NCBI GenBank assembly: GCA_023474015.1
Contig: JAMCYN010000066.1
Span: forward strand, 1 to 55,819
DNA length: 55,819 nt
DNA from: Armatimonadota bacterium
Lineage (GTDB): Bacteria; Armatimonadota; UBA5829
Direction: 5' to 3'
Made by a program: the position numbers and the translations under genes. Below, in pieces: positions 26,746-33,469 of the stretch. The stretch's first letter is position 1. Every line of letters begins with the position of its first letter. The notes below the pieces were generated by a model. It was not told where the DNA came from. It made no database searches and worked only from the letters and a program-made list of their open reading frames with translations.

Positions 26746-27579
26746 CTACGATCCTCTGGACTCCGCCTTCGTATATTGCCTTGGCGGGCAGAGGGTGTCG
26801 CGGTGCTGTTCGTAGCTGGTGGGGTCGTCGTAGATGAGGAGACAGTTGGTCATGCCTCGGCCGGGGTTGGTGATGAGTTTGCCTTTGCAGTAGAGCCCGA
26901 TCGAACTGCCGCCGTCGAGGACCGCCGCGTCGGCACACTTGAGTTTCTTCATCACCTTCGCAAGCTGCCTGAGGTAGATGCGCTGCCGGGTGGTGACGAA
27001 CACGAGCTTGTTATTATAGGTAAGGCCGACGGCGGCGCGCGATCTCCTGGTGAAGTGCACGCCGCTCCTGAAGCCTTCGGTTTTGGGCATTACAACGGTC
27101 CTGCCCTGCCTGATGAGGGTGGGGCCGGCGGCGAGGACCTGATCGTAATCGTACCATCTGTACAGCTCCCTGCTGCGTGAGGGCAGGAACCTCACCTGGT
27201 TATTTCCATTCACGGATATCGCCGTGCCCAAGTAGCCCTTCCATAGCAGTTGTCCGTCTATCACGATGTCCCCGGTGGGCTTGAGGCTCCGCGTGCAGAA
27301 GAACGTGCCGTCGATAGCAGCGGCGGGCCTGGTGCGGCGGATCATCGAACGAAACGACTCGCACGTGCCGATTCCCCACCTGGGAATGGCCGGCGTGACG
27401 CTGACATTGGGGTCATTGAGGTCGGCCGTTACGACGTTGACACTTACTCCCGCAAGCTTGGTCTTGCCGAATGCCACGCTGCGGGCGGCGTGGGCGAAGA
27501 TCGGCAAGGATAGGAGGCAGACAGCCGACAGACAAACCGAAAGGATACGAAGATAGAACTTATTACACCGATCGCGCAC
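26746..27579 (-). CDS. Phosphodiester glycosidase family protein (NAGPA/DUF2233), secreted
   Basis: The 277-aa protein starts at the GTG at 27579, 8 nt after AAAGGA, and begins with a signal peptide ending IFAHAARS. The frame opens 24 bp earlier with a TTG. The NAGPA fold is shown by AAIDGTFFCTRSLKPTGDIV, the LAAGPTLIRQGR strand and the near-C-terminal AAVLDGGSS. Family members remove GlcNAc from phosphodiesters or act on exopolysaccharide. A cell-wall or secreted glycan substrate is likely here. The 3' part is duplicated at 25825-26103. Confidence 0.88.
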   Translation of the reverse strand: MRDRCNKFYLRILSVCLSAVCLLSLPIFAHAARSVAFGKTKLAGVSVNVVTADLNDPNVSVTPAIPRWGIGTCESFRSMIRRTRPAAAIDGTFFCTRSLKPTGDIVIDGQLLWKGYLGTAISVNGNNQVRFLPSRSRELYRWYDYDQVLAAGPTLIRQGRTVVMPKTEGFRSGVHFTRRSRAAVGLTYNNKLVFVTTRQRIYLRQLAKVMKKLKCADAAVLDGGSSIGLYCKGKLITNPGRGMTNCLLIYDDPTSYEQHRDTLCPPRQYTKAESRGS

Positions 27580-27751
27580 TGCGGGAATCCTTTCCGGCGA
27601 CAACCATCAATACTGCTGAGTCTATGCTAGCACCGCCCATACTCAGTGTCAAGGTATTACCCCAAAAACCATGATTATTTAGCGACCGTCCGCTAAGAAA
27701 AGTTGACATGCGAATTGAGTCAATCGGGGATTTCCGATCCCTCCCTTCCCT

Positions 27752-27783
27752 TTTCGCGCTTTCGTTCTTTCGGGCTTTCGCGA
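27752..27783 (+). repeat. Four-unit octanucleotide repeat upstream of the methyltransferase
   Basis: TTTCGCGC, TTTCGTTC, TTTCGGGC, TTTCGCGA follow each other without gaps. The repeat lies 23 bp before the promoter of the methyltransferase gene. It resembles the heptad repeats elsewhere in the window but has an 8-bp period. Confidence 0.6.
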
Positions 27784-27805
27784 TGAAAATTCCCTTCCCG
27801 CGCGT

Positions 27806-27834
27806 TGACGTATGAGCTTGCGGCCTGTTAGAAT
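27806..27834 (+). promoter_or_regulatory. Promoter for a probably leaderless methyltransferase mRNA
   Basis: TTGACG at 27806-27811 and TAGAAT at 27829-27834 are separated by 17 bp. The GTG start at 27841 lies 7 nt after the -10 box, where transcription normally begins. There is no room for a ribosome-binding site. Confidence 0.5.
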
Positions 27835-27840
27835 TGCCTC

Positions 27841-28659
27841 GTGGAAGACAAGAGGAGCAAGCGTAAACTGACTTTTTCGGATATCGACCTCAGCCGCTGG
27901 AAAGAGTATGAGGACGTTATCACGGATTCTTTATGGATTTTGAAGTCCCGGCAGAGCACCAACGGCCATGTCTTCGACTACCACGGTAACTTTATTCCAC
28001 AGATCGCCAACCAGGTATTCACTCGCTATACTAAAGAAGACGAGATTGTGGTCGATTGGTTCCTTGGTTCGGGGACTTCGGCCATCGAGGCCGCGAACCT
28101 CAACCGGCGGCTGATAGGCGTCGAACTCAAGGCCGAACTCATCAAGCACGTCGAAAGCAAGCTCCCCTCCGAGCTCCTCGGCGACCGTATACGGCTGATC
28201 CAGGGTGACAGCGCCTCCCCGGAGACTTATGAGAAGGTCAAGACGACCCTGGTGGATATGGGCGCAGGGTCTTCGCATCTCGCCGTTCTCCATCCCCCCT
28301 ACGCCGACATTATCAAGTTCAGCGACATGCAAACCGACCTCTCCAACTGCCCCTCCACGAATGCCTTCATCGAAAGCTTCAAGCTCGTCGCCTCCAACGC
28401 CTACAACACCCTCGCTCCGGGCCGATTCGCCATCCTCGTGATCGGCGACAAATACTGTGCGGGCGAACTCGATCCGCTCGGTTTTAAGTGCATGCAGGCG
28501 ATGAACGAGGTCGGCTTTAAGACGAAGTCCATAGTCGTGAAGAACATCGAGGGGAACGAGAAAGCCAAGGGCAAGGACAACAACCTCTGGCGCTATCGCG
28601 CGCTGGCGGGCGGGTTCTATATTTTTAAGCACGAGTATGTGATGGTGTTTTTCAAGTAG
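27841..28659 (+). CDS. Orphan DNA methyltransferase-like protein
   Basis: The 272-aa protein has the SAM-binding motif VDWFLGSGTSAIEAANLNRR (residue ~64) followed by LHPPYADI (residue ~152), the catalytic-loop position usually read as DPPY/NPPY in amino-methyltransferases. The order SAM motif then catalytic motif fits a gamma/zeta-like arrangement. The D/N is replaced by H, so activity is uncertain. No restriction endonuclease flanks it. The GTG start agrees with the promoter 7 nt upstream. It could be a regulatory methyltransferase or a modifier of a nucleic acid other than chromosomal DNA. Confidence 0.75.
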   Translation: MEDKRSKRKLTFSDIDLSRWKEYEDVITDSLWILKSRQSTNGHVFDYHGNFIPQIANQVFTRYTKEDEIVVDWFLGSGTSAIEAANLNRRLIGVELKAELIKHVESKLPSELLGDRIRLIQGDSASPETYEKVKTTLVDMGAGSSHLAVLHPPYADIIKFSDMQTDLSNCPSTNAFIESFKLVASNAYNTLAPGRFAILVIGDKYCAGELDPLGFKCMQAMNEVGFKTKSIVVKNIEGNEKAKGKDNNLWRYRALAGGFYIFKHEYVMVFFK

Positions 28660-28730
28660 CGCGCCTCAGTGACGCGACATTCCCGGTGCCGTGGGCATAG
28701 CAACAAATAGCAATCTTCGTTATTCTGTGG

Positions 28731-28736
28731 TATAAT
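28731..28736 (+). promoter_or_regulatory. Extended -10 promoter of the toxin-antitoxin operon
   Basis: TGGTATAAT contains a perfect TATAAT and the TGn extension, which can work without a strong -35. It is 30 bp before the antitoxin start. Confidence 0.55.
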
Positions 28737-28766
28737 CCGAATGTATGACACACAAGGAGTAAAGCC

Positions 28767-29057
28767 ATGAATATATCACTGACGCCCAGACTCGAAGAGC
28801 TGATCAAGAAGAAGGTAGAGAGCGGAATGTATGGCTCCTCAAGCGAGGTTGTGCGCGAGGCCCTGCGGCTGCTCGAGGAGCACGACACGATCACGGAAAT
28901 GCGAAACGCCGACCTTCGACGAGAGATACAGAAGGGCTTGGACCAGCTTGACCGTGGCGAGAAAATCGAGTTCACCGAGGCCGTTAGGGACGACATCAAA
29001 CGCAGGGGGATTGAGAGGCTCCAGCAGCGTCAGGCCACGAATCGGGCAGCCAAATGA
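28767..29057 (+). CDS. parD: ParD/CopG-type antitoxin
   Basis: The 96-aa protein begins NISLTPRLEELIKKKVESGM and has YGSSSEVVREALRLLEEHD, the ribbon-helix-helix DNA-binding fold of ParD antitoxins. The C-terminal half is charged and helical, as expected for toxin wrapping. AAGGAG precedes the ATG. It overlaps the toxin gene by 4 bp (ATGA). It should neutralise the toxin and repress its own promoter. Confidence 0.92.
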   Translation: MNISLTPRLEELIKKKVESGMYGSSSEVVREALRLLEEHDTITEMRNADLRREIQKGLDQLDRGEKIEFTEAVRDDIKRRGIERLQQRQATNRAAK

Positions 29058-29344
29058 AGCAACCTTTCATCAACCCGGAAGCGCTCGGCGATCTGGACGT
29101 AATCTGGGACTATGTGGCTCAGGATAGCATAACGAGGGCTAACCGGCTAATAGACGAGATATATGAGGCCATTTATCAACTCGTCGACAGGCCCGAGATC
29201 GGGCATCTGCGCGAGGACGTGGCCGACCGGTCACTGCGCTTCTGGCGCGTCCACAGCTACCTTATAGTATATCGCCCGGATACGAAGCCGCTGGAAATAG
29301 CGCGCATACTGAGCGGATATCGGAATGTAGGCGCATTGCTCTAG
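29054..29344 (+). CDS. parE: ParE/RelE-superfamily toxin
   Basis: The 96-aa protein has INPEALGDLDVIWDYVAQDS, RANRLIDEIYEAIYQLVDRP, GHLREDVADRSLRFW and YLIVYRPDTKPLEIARILSG, matching ParE toxins that poison DNA gyrase. It follows the antitoxin with overlapping stop/start codons. No mutation in the core is visible, so the pair looks functional. Confidence 0.92.
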   Translation: MKQPFINPEALGDLDVIWDYVAQDSITRANRLIDEIYEAIYQLVDRPEIGHLREDVADRSLRFWRVHSYLIVYRPDTKPLEIARILSGYRNVGALL

Positions 29345-29388
29345 CCGCGCCGCGCCTACCATTCTTTATTCACCCACGCCGGATCGAG

Positions 29389-30093
29389 CTACTTGCGCCT
29401 GAATCTTCCGAATGCCCCAACCGATCCGAGCCCGAGAAATCCGAGCATGACGCTCATCGGTTCAGGGACGCACCTCGACGTCAGGATGACATTGTCAACC
29501 CAAACAATTTCAGCCGGGTCCTGGATAAACTCGATCTCCACGGATACCCAGCGGGGCTGAAAATTCTTAAATAGGGTATTGTCCTGGTTGAACGGATTAA
29601 CCGTAACCCATGATCCCGCCTGGTAGCCGGGAATATCCTTGAAGTAAATTGGGTCCAGCCAGAGGTTCCCGGACACGGGCGCGGTCGGCGGGGTGTTGGA
29701 ACTGTTGAAGCTCTCGTCCCACCAGTCCAAGCCGAACCGGATTCCAGAGTTCAGCGGCAGGGTCCCTTTGAGATTTGTAAGGTTGATATCAGCCGTGAGA
29801 TCGACGATCATCGAGTGAGCGAGCGGGTCCCACAGCCCGCCTGCCGTGACATCCGCAACCTGGCGGAGGTTGAGGTCCAGCTCGTGGCTGATGCAGAACA
29901 CGGCCCAGCCGTGGCCATCCCCCGTACTGGTACGGTCGAATAGCTGCAAGCCATTGCCAATTGTCCAAGGGGTAGCGACCCCAGTCTCGAAATCACCGTT
30001 TACCAGCTTATTGCCCGAGTCAGGAATGGGGGAACCCACGGCCGCCATCGAAAGAGCGAGCATCGCGGCAACAAAAAGCACAAATGTTTTCAT
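29389..30093 (-). CDS. PEP-CTERM sorting domain protein
   Basis: The 234-aa secreted protein has a signal peptide (TFVLFVAAMLALSMAAVG) and ends with VPEPMSVMLGFLGLGSVGAF plus a basic tail, the PEP-CTERM signal handled by exosortase. The middle (NKLVNGDFETGVATPWTIGN ... DNVILTSR) is a carbohydrate-binding-like jelly roll common in such proteins. It is probably displayed with exopolysaccharide at the surface. No exosortase gene is in the window. Confidence 0.9.
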   Translation of the reverse strand: MKTFVLFVAAMLALSMAAVGSPIPDSGNKLVNGDFETGVATPWTIGNGLQLFDRTSTGDGHGWAVFCISHELDLNLRQVADVTAGGLWDPLAHSMIVDLTADINLTNLKGTLPLNSGIRFGLDWWDESFNSSNTPPTAPVSGNLWLDPIYFKDIPGYQAGSWVTVNPFNQDNTLFKNFQPRWVSVEIEFIQDPAEIVWVDNVILTSRCVPEPMSVMLGFLGLGSVGAFGRFRRK

Positions 30094-30226
30094 ACGTCAC
30101 TCTCCTCCTCGCGGGATCGCCGTCTGGAAAATCCCTGGTCCCGCCAAACAGTCTGAAGTATTATACCATGCCTGCTCGCTAGCTAATCCTTTCGCGGAAA
30201 ATCATGCTGAAATTTACGGTGTTAGG

Positions 30227-30272
30227 GTGTTTTTGTTGCTTCGGCTGCGCGCAGCCGAAGCAACAAAAACAC
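30227..30272. other. Perfect 46-bp palindrome between divergent genes
   Basis: Arms of 23 bp meet with no spacer at 30249/30250: the left arm starts GTGTTTTTGTTGCTTCGGCT and the right arm is its exact complement. It could be a bidirectional terminator because the arms end in T and A runs. However, it lies upstream of both flanking genes, whose starts are at 30093 (minus) and 30379 (plus), where a terminator would be unusual. Confidence 0.8.
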
Positions 30273-30378
30273 AGAAGCGACGCGGCACCCGCCGGCAAAC
30301 GATTAGGAGCCGATGCGCGCGGGGAACCATGACTATGGAAAAAGCAACGAGGTATCAGGATTTTCAGGAGGCAAGAAA

Positions 30379-31113
30379 GTGAAATACGCAGCTCCCATAC
30401 TAATGGTTACGCTCATGATTCTGGCGGGGGCGGCAGTCTGGGCTGAGTGTCCTCAACCGTGTCCTCAACCGGTGCAGGTCCAGTCTCCACAGCCTTGTCC
30501 CACACCGGCTCCGCCGGCATGTCCACAGCCGTGTCCTCCGCCACCTGCCGCGGTATGTCCACAGCCGTGTCCTCCGCAACCTGCCGCGGTATGTCCTCAG
30601 CCGTGCCCGCAAGTATGCTGCCCGGCCTCGGTGCCTGCCTCGGTGGGTGCGGGCCCCGCGCTGGCTGGACTCGAGTGTCCTGATTTTGATCCCGCGTATG
30701 CTCGCGGAATCTACAGCCAGTATGCCACGATTATCGCTGTTACCGATTTCGGAATGCAGCGAGTTACCGACAAGAACCTGCGAAACATCTCCGGTGAGAT
30801 TCGCGATCGGCTGACCAGCGCGAACCAGAAGCTGGCGGTAGCCTACAGTTCGTGCGGCTGTCTTACCGCGGACACTACGAGGGCGCAGGCCATCATCGCC
30901 GACCTGTGCAAGGAGACTGCAAGCTGCTTCGACGTAACCTACGCCAAGACACTCTCGGCGCTGATAAAACAGGCCACACCGGCTGATGAACTGGCCGGCA
31001 CGAAATCCTTGAACTCCGCGATGAAGGATCAAGCTCAGTTCATGACCGGTGTCGAATCAGACTGGGCAATGCGTTTGGACAGGTGGGTAACAGACCACGG
31101 CTATACGGCTTGA
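30379..31113 (+). CDS. Secreted Cys/Pro-repeat protein with DUF4142-like helical domain
   Basis: The 244-aa protein starts at the GTG at 30379, 7 nt after AGGAGG; earlier in-frame starts lack a site. Residues 1-22 are a signal peptide. Residues ~23-90 are a CPQPC repeat region (CPQPCPPPPAAV and CPQPCPPQPAAV repeated), encoded by an imperfect 36-bp DNA repeat. The rest is helical (YSQYATIIAVTDFGMQRVTD, ISGEIRDRLTSANQKLAVAY) and may belong to the ferritin-like DUF4142 group. The paired cysteines could bind metal or form disulfides. Function unknown. Confidence 0.75.
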   Translation: MKYAAPILMVTLMILAGAAVWAECPQPCPQPVQVQSPQPCPTPAPPACPQPCPPPPAAVCPQPCPPQPAAVCPQPCPQVCCPASVPASVGAGPALAGLECPDFDPAYARGIYSQYATIIAVTDFGMQRVTDKNLRNISGEIRDRLTSANQKLAVAYSSCGCLTADTTRAQAIIADLCKETASCFDVTYAKTLSALIKQATPADELAGTKSLNSAMKDQAQFMTGVESDWAMRLDRWVTDHGYTA

Positions 31114-31147
31114 GAGCCTCCACATTGCCCAAAAACGACTGCTGACC

Positions 31148-31179
31148 GGGGCGGCGGAAGACGATGCTTCCGCCGCCCC
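31148..31179. terminator. Bidirectional hairpin between convergent genes
   Basis: A perfect 13-bp stem GGGGCGGCGGAAG/CTTCCGCCGCCCC has a 6-nt loop. It sits between the convergent stops at 31113 and 31193. No U-run follows directly, so its efficiency is uncertain. Confidence 0.55.
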
Positions 31180-31192
31180 AAGGCATAAATGG

Positions 31193-31798
31193 TTAGATTC
31201 CCGGCGACACCGGCTTCTCCGCTTCCGCCCCCATGCTGATTGCCTCCACACGGGCGGTCACCGGGACCCTGTTCGTTATTATATCGAATACGGGCGAGCG
31301 CTGTTGAGCGAGCATGCAGAGTTGCTCGATCATCTCCTCGGATGCATCGGCCTTGACTCTGAACGTGACCTGAATCCCCTCGAAGCCGTTTCTTACCTCC
31401 TCCGAAACGCCCAGAAATCCGCGCAGGTCGAGCGAGCCTTCGAGCAACAGTTCCAATTCCTCGACCATTACTCCCTTTGCGGCGGCGTGGTAGATGAATG
31501 TCGTGTTGAGGCACGAGGCAAGGGCGCAGAGCGCAAGCTCGGTGGCGTTTGGTGCTTCATCCGCCCCGAGAAGCGCCTCAGGCTCGCTCGCATCGATCAC
31601 GAACGGCCGGGGTCGAGTGGTATCCTCCTGGCCGCCTGCGTTGAAGTCCTGGATGGTCGTAAAGCAGTGGGCGCCATAGTCCCACCGGTTGCGCGCGCGG
31701 AATGTGAACCTGCCTGCCGTCGGGTTGTCACTCACCAGGCTGATCGCATCGCTTATCCCGCCGACATCGACTCCGTTTAGGTTCATTTGGGCCGCCAT
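31193..31798 (-). CDS. OsmC family protein
   Basis: The 201-aa protein has the OsmC fold, with NATELALCALASCLNTTFIY carrying the family's reactive-cysteine region and VTFRVKADASEEMIEQLCML. OsmC/Ohr proteins reduce organic peroxides with paired cysteines. The ATG at 31798 has GGAGG at 9 nt; the ATG at 31807 touches the GGAGG and is less likely. The gene stands alone and converges with the Cys/Pro-repeat gene. Confidence 0.88.
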   Translation of the reverse strand: MAAQMNLNGVDVGGISDAISLVSDNPTAGRFTFRARNRWDYGAHCFTTIQDFNAGGQEDTTRPRPFVIDASEPEALLGADEAPNATELALCALASCLNTTFIYHAAAKGVMVEELELLLEGSLDLRGFLGVSEEVRNGFEGIQVTFRVKADASEEMIEQLCMLAQQRSPVFDIITNRVPVTARVEAISMGAEAEKPVSPGI

Positions 31799-31945
31799 AG
31801 TAGTCATCCTCCATTCATTGCAATCAGTGTGTCGAATGGTATGTATCCTGGGATGGCGGCGGCGAAACGTGGGGGGAACAGGTGGGGCGAGCGAGCTTAC
31901 CCCTGTGTTTCGGGTTTGAGGAGCGCAGGATTCGGTGCATGTGCG

Positions 31946-31976
31946 ACGCGCCCGGGAAAGGATTGCCCGGGCGCGT
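31946..31976. terminator. GC-rich hairpin after the 39-aa protein gene
   Basis: An 11-bp stem ACGCGCCCGGG/CCCGGGCGCGT with a 9-nt loop lies 18 bp past the small gene's stop. It lacks a U-tract, so termination is only likely. Confidence 0.45.
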
Positions 31977-31993
31977 GTAAAATGCGCGGATGA

Positions 31994-32113
31994 TCAGGAC
32001 TGCGTTATAGAGGCGATACCTTTTGCCGCCTTCTTGTCGTGTTTGTCTTTACGCTTCTCCTTGATGTCTTTCTTCGGTCCCTTCACATCCTTCTTTGGAG
32101 ACTTATCACCCAT
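31994..32113 (-). CDS. Small basic protein, 39 aa, MGDKSPK type
   Basis: The product begins MGDKSPKKDVKGPKKDIKEK and ends AAKGIASITQS. It is very rich in lysine and aspartate with no hydrophobic core. AAGGAGGG lies 8 nt before the ATG, a strong site. Short proteins starting MGDKSPK are widespread in bacteria as uncharacterised proteins (from memory). It may bind nucleic acid or ribosomes; this is unproven. Confidence 0.8.
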   Translation of the reverse strand: MGDKSPKKDVKGPKKDIKEKRKDKHDKKAAKGIASITQS

Positions 32114-32335
32114 GGGGAAGACCCTCCTTCCAGATGCATTGTCCACCATCATCATACCACTCGGGACGAGTCGTGTCCATTAATGCTCGGAATGTCGACG
32201 GGTTTGGGACGGTGTGGGTCCGGCGGTTTTGTGAACAAGCTTCCCGAAATGCCGAAGCAGCCGTTTTCGCGGTATAGCACAAGGGCACCCGATGCAAAGC
32301 ACCGGATGCCCTCGGTTACTAGCTAACGAGAGGTC

Positions 32336-32635
32336 TTACCAGCGACCGCCGCCGCCACCGCGACTACCGCCGCCACCGCCGTAGCCACCGCCGCCGCTGC
32401 GCTCGGTCTTCGGTTTGGCTTCGTTGACTGTCAGCGTTCTCCCGCCGACTTCCTTGCCGTTGGTAGCTTCGATAGCTGAGACCATGTTCGCCTCGGGGAT
32501 CTCCACGAACCCGAAGCCCTTGTCGCCGATGATTCTTACTTCAGCGATCGGGCCGTAAGGCTCAAACAGCGACCGAACGTCGGACTCTGTAGTGTTGTAG
32601 GACATGTTGCCTACGTAAAGTGATTTGTTGGCCAA
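32336..32635 (-). CDS. Glycine-rich RRM RNA-binding protein
   Basis: The 99-aa protein has one RNA-recognition motif with RNP2 LYVGNM at the N-terminus and RNP1 KGFGFVEI around residue 42, followed by a Gly/Arg tail (SGGGGYGGGGGSRGGGGGRW). The TTG at 32635 is preferred because GAAGGGTGG lies 7 nt upstream and the resulting N-terminus (ANKSLYVGNM) matches the family. The frame extends to 32689. A promoter at 32792-32820 gives a ~150-nt leader, as found for cold-induced Rbp proteins in cyanobacteria. Probably an RNA chaperone. Confidence 0.88.
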   Translation of the reverse strand: MANKSLYVGNMSYNTTESDVRSLFEPYGPIAEVRIIGDKGFGFVEIPEANMVSAIEATNGKEVGGRTLTVNEAKPKTERSGGGGYGGGGGSRGGGGGRW

Positions 32636-32791
32636 TTTAGTGCCACCCTTCGAATGTTGATGAGATTTGCAACGGGAAGCACGAGGCACAATTGCCCCTG
32701 GCGGGGAATTCGATCAGGCGCGGAAGATGGTAACGATCCACGGGAGGTGACGAAAGCAAACCGGTGCTGAACGTTGATAATCACTAGCCAT

Positions 32792-32820
32792 AGTATACAC
32801 GCTTTTTGACATATATGCAA
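32792..32820 (-). promoter_or_regulatory. Promoter of the RRM gene
   Basis: On the minus strand TTGCAT (32815-32820) and TATACT (32792-32797) are 17 bp apart. Transcription would start near 32785, giving a leader of about 150 nt before the start codon. Confidence 0.65.
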
Positions 32821-33241
32821 GCCCCTTTGCGGAAACGTTCCGAAAGACGAAATTTGGGAACAGCCAGCGACTGAAATCCCGAAACACCAGCAACCAATAA
32901 TGTGGACCCCGTCAGACCGCCAGCGGTCTAAGCAATATAAATAGAATTCTTTCTCAAAGTACTATACAAGCATGATTCAAAACCCTGATTCTCTCTGTCA
33001 CCGATAAAGAGAAGGGAACTCCGTTCCCTACGGGCCGGAGCAGTAAAATCCCAGAGGGCATATTCAACTACGAACCCCTCTCCCACGCTCAAGCTGAGCA
33101 CGAGTTCGTTCCTTCAAAATGTCGAAATTCGTGTGTGCAAATATGAGGAAAAGAACCGGCACAACAGCCGGGGCGGGTCGGGGACGAGCCGGGGAATAAT
33201 CTTCATGCAGCCCACAAATCATAGCGTGACGGGTGGTCGAT
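32821..33241. other. Gene-poor stretch with small hairpins
   Basis: I see no convincing gene here. It holds AGACCGC-CA-GCGGTCT at 32914-32929 and AGGGAAC-TCC-GTTCCCT at 33013-33029, both short perfect hairpins. A minus-strand frame at 33064-33366 has no ribosome-binding site or recognisable content. Confidence 0.5.
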
Positions 33242-33436
33242 ATGATAGTCAACGACCCGAACCTGTTTCTGTGGGTAAAACAGTGCAATACGCAGGCTAA
33301 TAGAGTGAACGGCGCGCTGGGGCCATCGAAGATCAACCGAGACGGCAAGCCCGGAGGCGGATACAAGCGCGGCGGCTCTCAGGAGCCCAAACGCGACCGC
33401 GAAGAGGTAGGGCGCAACCTGGACGTGTCGGCGTAA
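33242..33436 (+). CDS. Possible small hydrophilic protein, 64 aa
   Basis: The frame from the ATG at 33242 follows GGGTGG by about 5 nt. It encodes MIVNDPNLFLWVKQCNTQAN, then KINRDGKPGGGYKRGGSQEP, and ends NLDVSA. The composition (charged, Gly-rich C-terminus) looks more like a real protein than chance, but I do not recognise a family. It is isolated and converges with the large secreted protein at 33470. Confidence 0.35.
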   Translation: MIVNDPNLFLWVKQCNTQANRVNGALGPSKINRDGKPGGGYKRGGSQEPKRDREEVGRNLDVSA

Positions 33437-33469
33437 TTGGGAGTCCGGCTGTCCGGTCTGCCTGTTTCC

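Larger units (their letters stand above)
25183..27024. repeat. Exact 921-bp tandem duplication
   Basis: Positions 25183-26103 and 26104-27024 appear identical at a constant offset of 921 bp. The unit covers the first ~285 bp of queA, the intergenic DNA with a heptad hairpin, and the last ~280 bp of the phosphodiester-glycosidase gene. The join is GGTAAG|TGACCATAG at 26103/26104, with no clear microhomology, transposase or inverted ends. Both parent genes stay whole at the outer sides. Near-perfect identity means either a very recent event or an assembly artefact. Confidence 0.9.

Noticed and set aside
25183..27024. Transposon as the cause of the 921-bp duplication
   Set aside because: No transposase, inverted ends or target duplication at the junction.
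30440..30640. CRISPR array
   Set aside because: The repeats are a coding CPQPC tract without spacers of uniform length and without cas genes.
33064..33366. Minus-strand 100-aa protein
   Set aside because: No ribosome-binding site and no recognisable content; it overlaps a slightly better plus-strand frame.
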